Below are positions 30,631-31,521 of a DNA stretch of 31,521 nucleotides, in pieces. The stretch is from a virus: positions 1-31,521 of IMG/VR virus record IMGVR_UViG_3300005329_000021, one strand, 5' to 3'. The position numbers and the translations under genes were made by a program. Below the pieces are notes generated by a model. It made no database searches. It was not told the origin of the DNA and saw nothing but the letters and a program-made list of their open reading frames with translations. Numbering within the stretch: position 1 is the stretch's first letter; every line of letters begins with the position of its first letter.

Positions 30631-31020
30631 TTAATACAACTCATGTAACATGCATTGAACATCGTCCCATGACGAGGCCACGATGTATTCGACCCCGCAG
30701 TCCACGCAGCGCTGCTGGAATGCCTTCTGCTCCGGCGACAGGCGGCCCTTTGGCTTGCGGCCAAACAGGTCGCGCGAGGCGGGCCTTTTGAGTTCGACCA
30801 TCACGGCGCGGCGCTCGCCGGCTATGCACAAATCGGGCGAACCTGGCAGTAGCATGCCGTCAGTCTTCATCCGGTTGACGACGCGAGCGACGACGACGCG
30901 TTCGGCCTCGTTGTGCGAGGGGATCCACAAACCATTCGGCACCGGCACTGCCACCACCGGATAGCGCGCGAGGCGGTAGAGGATTTCGCTCTGCAGCGAG
31001 CGCTCGATCTGGGTGGTCAT
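30631..31020 (-). CDS. VRR-NUC nuclease
   Basis: A 129-residue nuclease of the VRR-NUC (PD-(D/E)xK) type. The segment GSPDLCIAG carries the Asp (63), VELKRP the Glu76 and Lys78, and SPEQKAFQQ the Gln (98), followed by ASSWDDV. All the catalytic positions of the family are present and length is normal for phage members. It is probably involved in DNA repair, recombination or junction cleavage. The ATG at 31020 overlaps the previous ORF's stop as ATGA. The gap to the PEP-CTERM gene is 15 bases. An upstream part of the same open frame is a shadow of the preceding ORF. Confidence 0.75.
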   Translation of the reverse strand: MTTQIERSLQSEILYRLARYPVVAVPVPNGLWIPSHNEAERVVVARVVNRMKTDGMLLPGSPDLCIAGERRAVMVELKRPASRDLFGRKPKGRLSPEQKAFQQRCVDCGVEYIVASSWDDVQCMLHELY

Positions 31021-31325
31021 GGGCGGCCCCGCCCGGCACAGGGCGAAGCATGCTTCGCCCGCACGCGCCCCCCTGCCGCAAAGGAACGCGGGACTGCGGC
31101 ACGGCGCGGCCGGGCGGGACAGGTGTGTTTCACGTGAAACATTCGCGCGGGGAGATTGCGCGAGACCGTCGCATCGGCAATCTGCGATACGCGGCAAGCG
31201 CTATTTAGGTCACCGCAGGTATCTAAAATTAGAGATATATTGGCGGGAAATATCCGCCATTCTCTGTCGCATAACAGGACAGGAATGGGAGGATATATGC
31301 CTAAACGTCGAGCAATATCAGCCAT
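31017..31325 (-). CDS. Possible small ORF carrying the parS site
   Basis: A 102-residue open frame (begins MADIARRLGIYPPIPVLLCD). It overlaps the regulator gene by eight bases (ATGGCTGA) and the VRR-NUC gene by four (ATGA). The same kind of coupling is found elsewhere in this genome. The first 65 residues look protein-like (REWRIFPANISLILDTCGDL); the rest is Arg/Pro/Ala-rich. Residues about 62-67 (MFHVKH) are encoded by parS. It may be a real gene or a control region that happens to be open. Confidence 0.45.
   Translation of the reverse strand: MADIARRLGIYPPIPVLLCDREWRIFPANISLILDTCGDLNSACRVSQIADATVSRNLPARMFHVKHTCPARPRRAAVPRSFAAGGRVRAKHASPCAGRGRP
31126..31141. other. parS: Perfect parS centromere site
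   Basis: TGTTTCACGTGAAACA is identical to the 16-base consensus site bound by chromosomal ParB proteins across bacteria. ParB binds it, loads CTP-dependent clamps on DNA and links it to the ParA segregation system. No parA or parB gene is visible in the window, so host ParB is the likely partner. It is the only full copy seen here. Confidence 0.85.
31217..31259. promoter_or_regulatory. AT-rich patch with inverted repeat (possible operator)
   Basis: An AT-rich stretch in otherwise GC-rich DNA holds TGGCGG and CCGCCA as inverted arms (31241-31246 and 31254-31259) separated by seven bases, and an ATCT/AGAT pair nearby. It is situated between the small regulator gene and the VRR-NUC gene, so an operator or promoter is possible. 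No clear -35/-10 pair was assigned. Confidence 0.25.
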
Positions 31326-31518
31326 CGGCGGCTGCCGGTTCGGGCGGAGCTTGCTCCGCCCGGGGCGGCGCCTGCTGCATGAAGGCGTCGGCCCGTTCCA
31401 TCGTCCGAACCGTGATGTTCTGCCCGCCGCGCAGCCGGCTGGCGAATTTCGTATCGCCCAACGCGAGCTTGCCAAACGTCGTCTCGCTGATGCGGTGACG
31501 CAGGCAAAACCGTTCCAT
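31318..31518 (-). CDS. Small helix-turn-helix-like regulator
   Basis: A 66-residue protein starting MERFCLRHRISETTFGKLAL. The pattern RISETTFGKLALGDTKFASR, then GGQNITVRTMERADAFM, resembles short DNA-binding proteins of alphaproteobacteria: a helix pair ending in FxxRLRxG and a second helix with TVxTMERxxxFM. It is the first gene in the window in the direction of transcription and probably controls the genes after it. Its last residues are Ala/Pro/Glu-rich and disordered. The start ATG is near the right edge, so its own upstream region is not seen. Confidence 0.6.
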   Translation of the reverse strand: MERFCLRHRISETTFGKLALGDTKFASRLRGGQNITVRTMERADAFMQQAPPRAEQAPPEPAAADG

Positions 31519-31521
31519 GTC

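Noticed and set aside
1-31521. CRISPR array, tRNA, rRNA, insertion sequence or integrase
   Set aside because: No regular repeat-spacer pattern, cloverleaf, transposase or tyrosine/serine recombinase motif was seen on either strand.

Overview
The window is part of a tailed-phage genome (prophage or free phage) of podovirus type. It is GC-rich, tightly packed and almost entirely transcribed from the minus strand. The host is probably an alphaproteobacterium. This is an inference from GC-rich coding, the protein families present and an exact bacterial chromosomal parS sequence; no host gene, integrase, tRNA or attachment site is visible, so lysogeny cannot be judged. The window starts inside a structural gene and ends at the start of a small regulator, so the phage continues on both sides.

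Reading in the direction of transcription (high to low coordinates): positions 31518-23765 hold the early/accessory part. It has a small regulator, an ORF carrying the parS site, a VRR-NUC nuclease, a secreted PEP-CTERM protein, a plus-strand GIY-YIG endonuclease with modular repeats, a second PEP-CTERM-like tail, a TgtA/DpdA-like putative 7-deazaguanine DNA-modification gene, a DUF1376 replication-type protein, an HNH nuclease and a run of very small ATGA-coupled genes. Positions 23760-21241 hold the packaging genes: small terminase, a 378-base gap with iterated TGTCGCAC motifs, and large terminase.

Positions 21241-17651 hold adhesion genes placed between terminase and portal: a collagen-like/S74 tail fibre, a fibre-like protein, a LamG-like lectin and an FlbD-like small protein. 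Positions 17619-13182 hold the head module: a polyproline protein, portal, Bbp19-like protein, scaffold, Bbp17-like major capsid and Bbp16-like cement protein, resembling Bordetella phage BPP-1. Positions 13169-9478 hold two related small proteins, a secreted-type protein and a beta-helix tailspike with a Sec signal peptide. Positions 9478-1 hold a T7-type tail and ejection module: three successive gp11-like adaptor/gatekeeper proteins, a gp12-like nozzle, a gp13-like protein, and ejection proteins, the largest joining a lysozyme-like transglycosylase to an SGNH-hydrolase-like domain.

The genes are strongly coupled: most junctions are ATGA, GTGA, TGATG or TAATG overlaps, and these were used to choose starts. 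The most unusual signals are the perfect parS, the PEP-CTERM proteins inside a phage, the putative DNA base modification gene, the fused cell-wall enzyme, signal peptides on tail-region proteins, and two possible structured or antisense RNAs. No endolysin is recognisable and only a weak holin candidate is present. All functional names rest on pattern recognition of the translated sequence; no database search was run.
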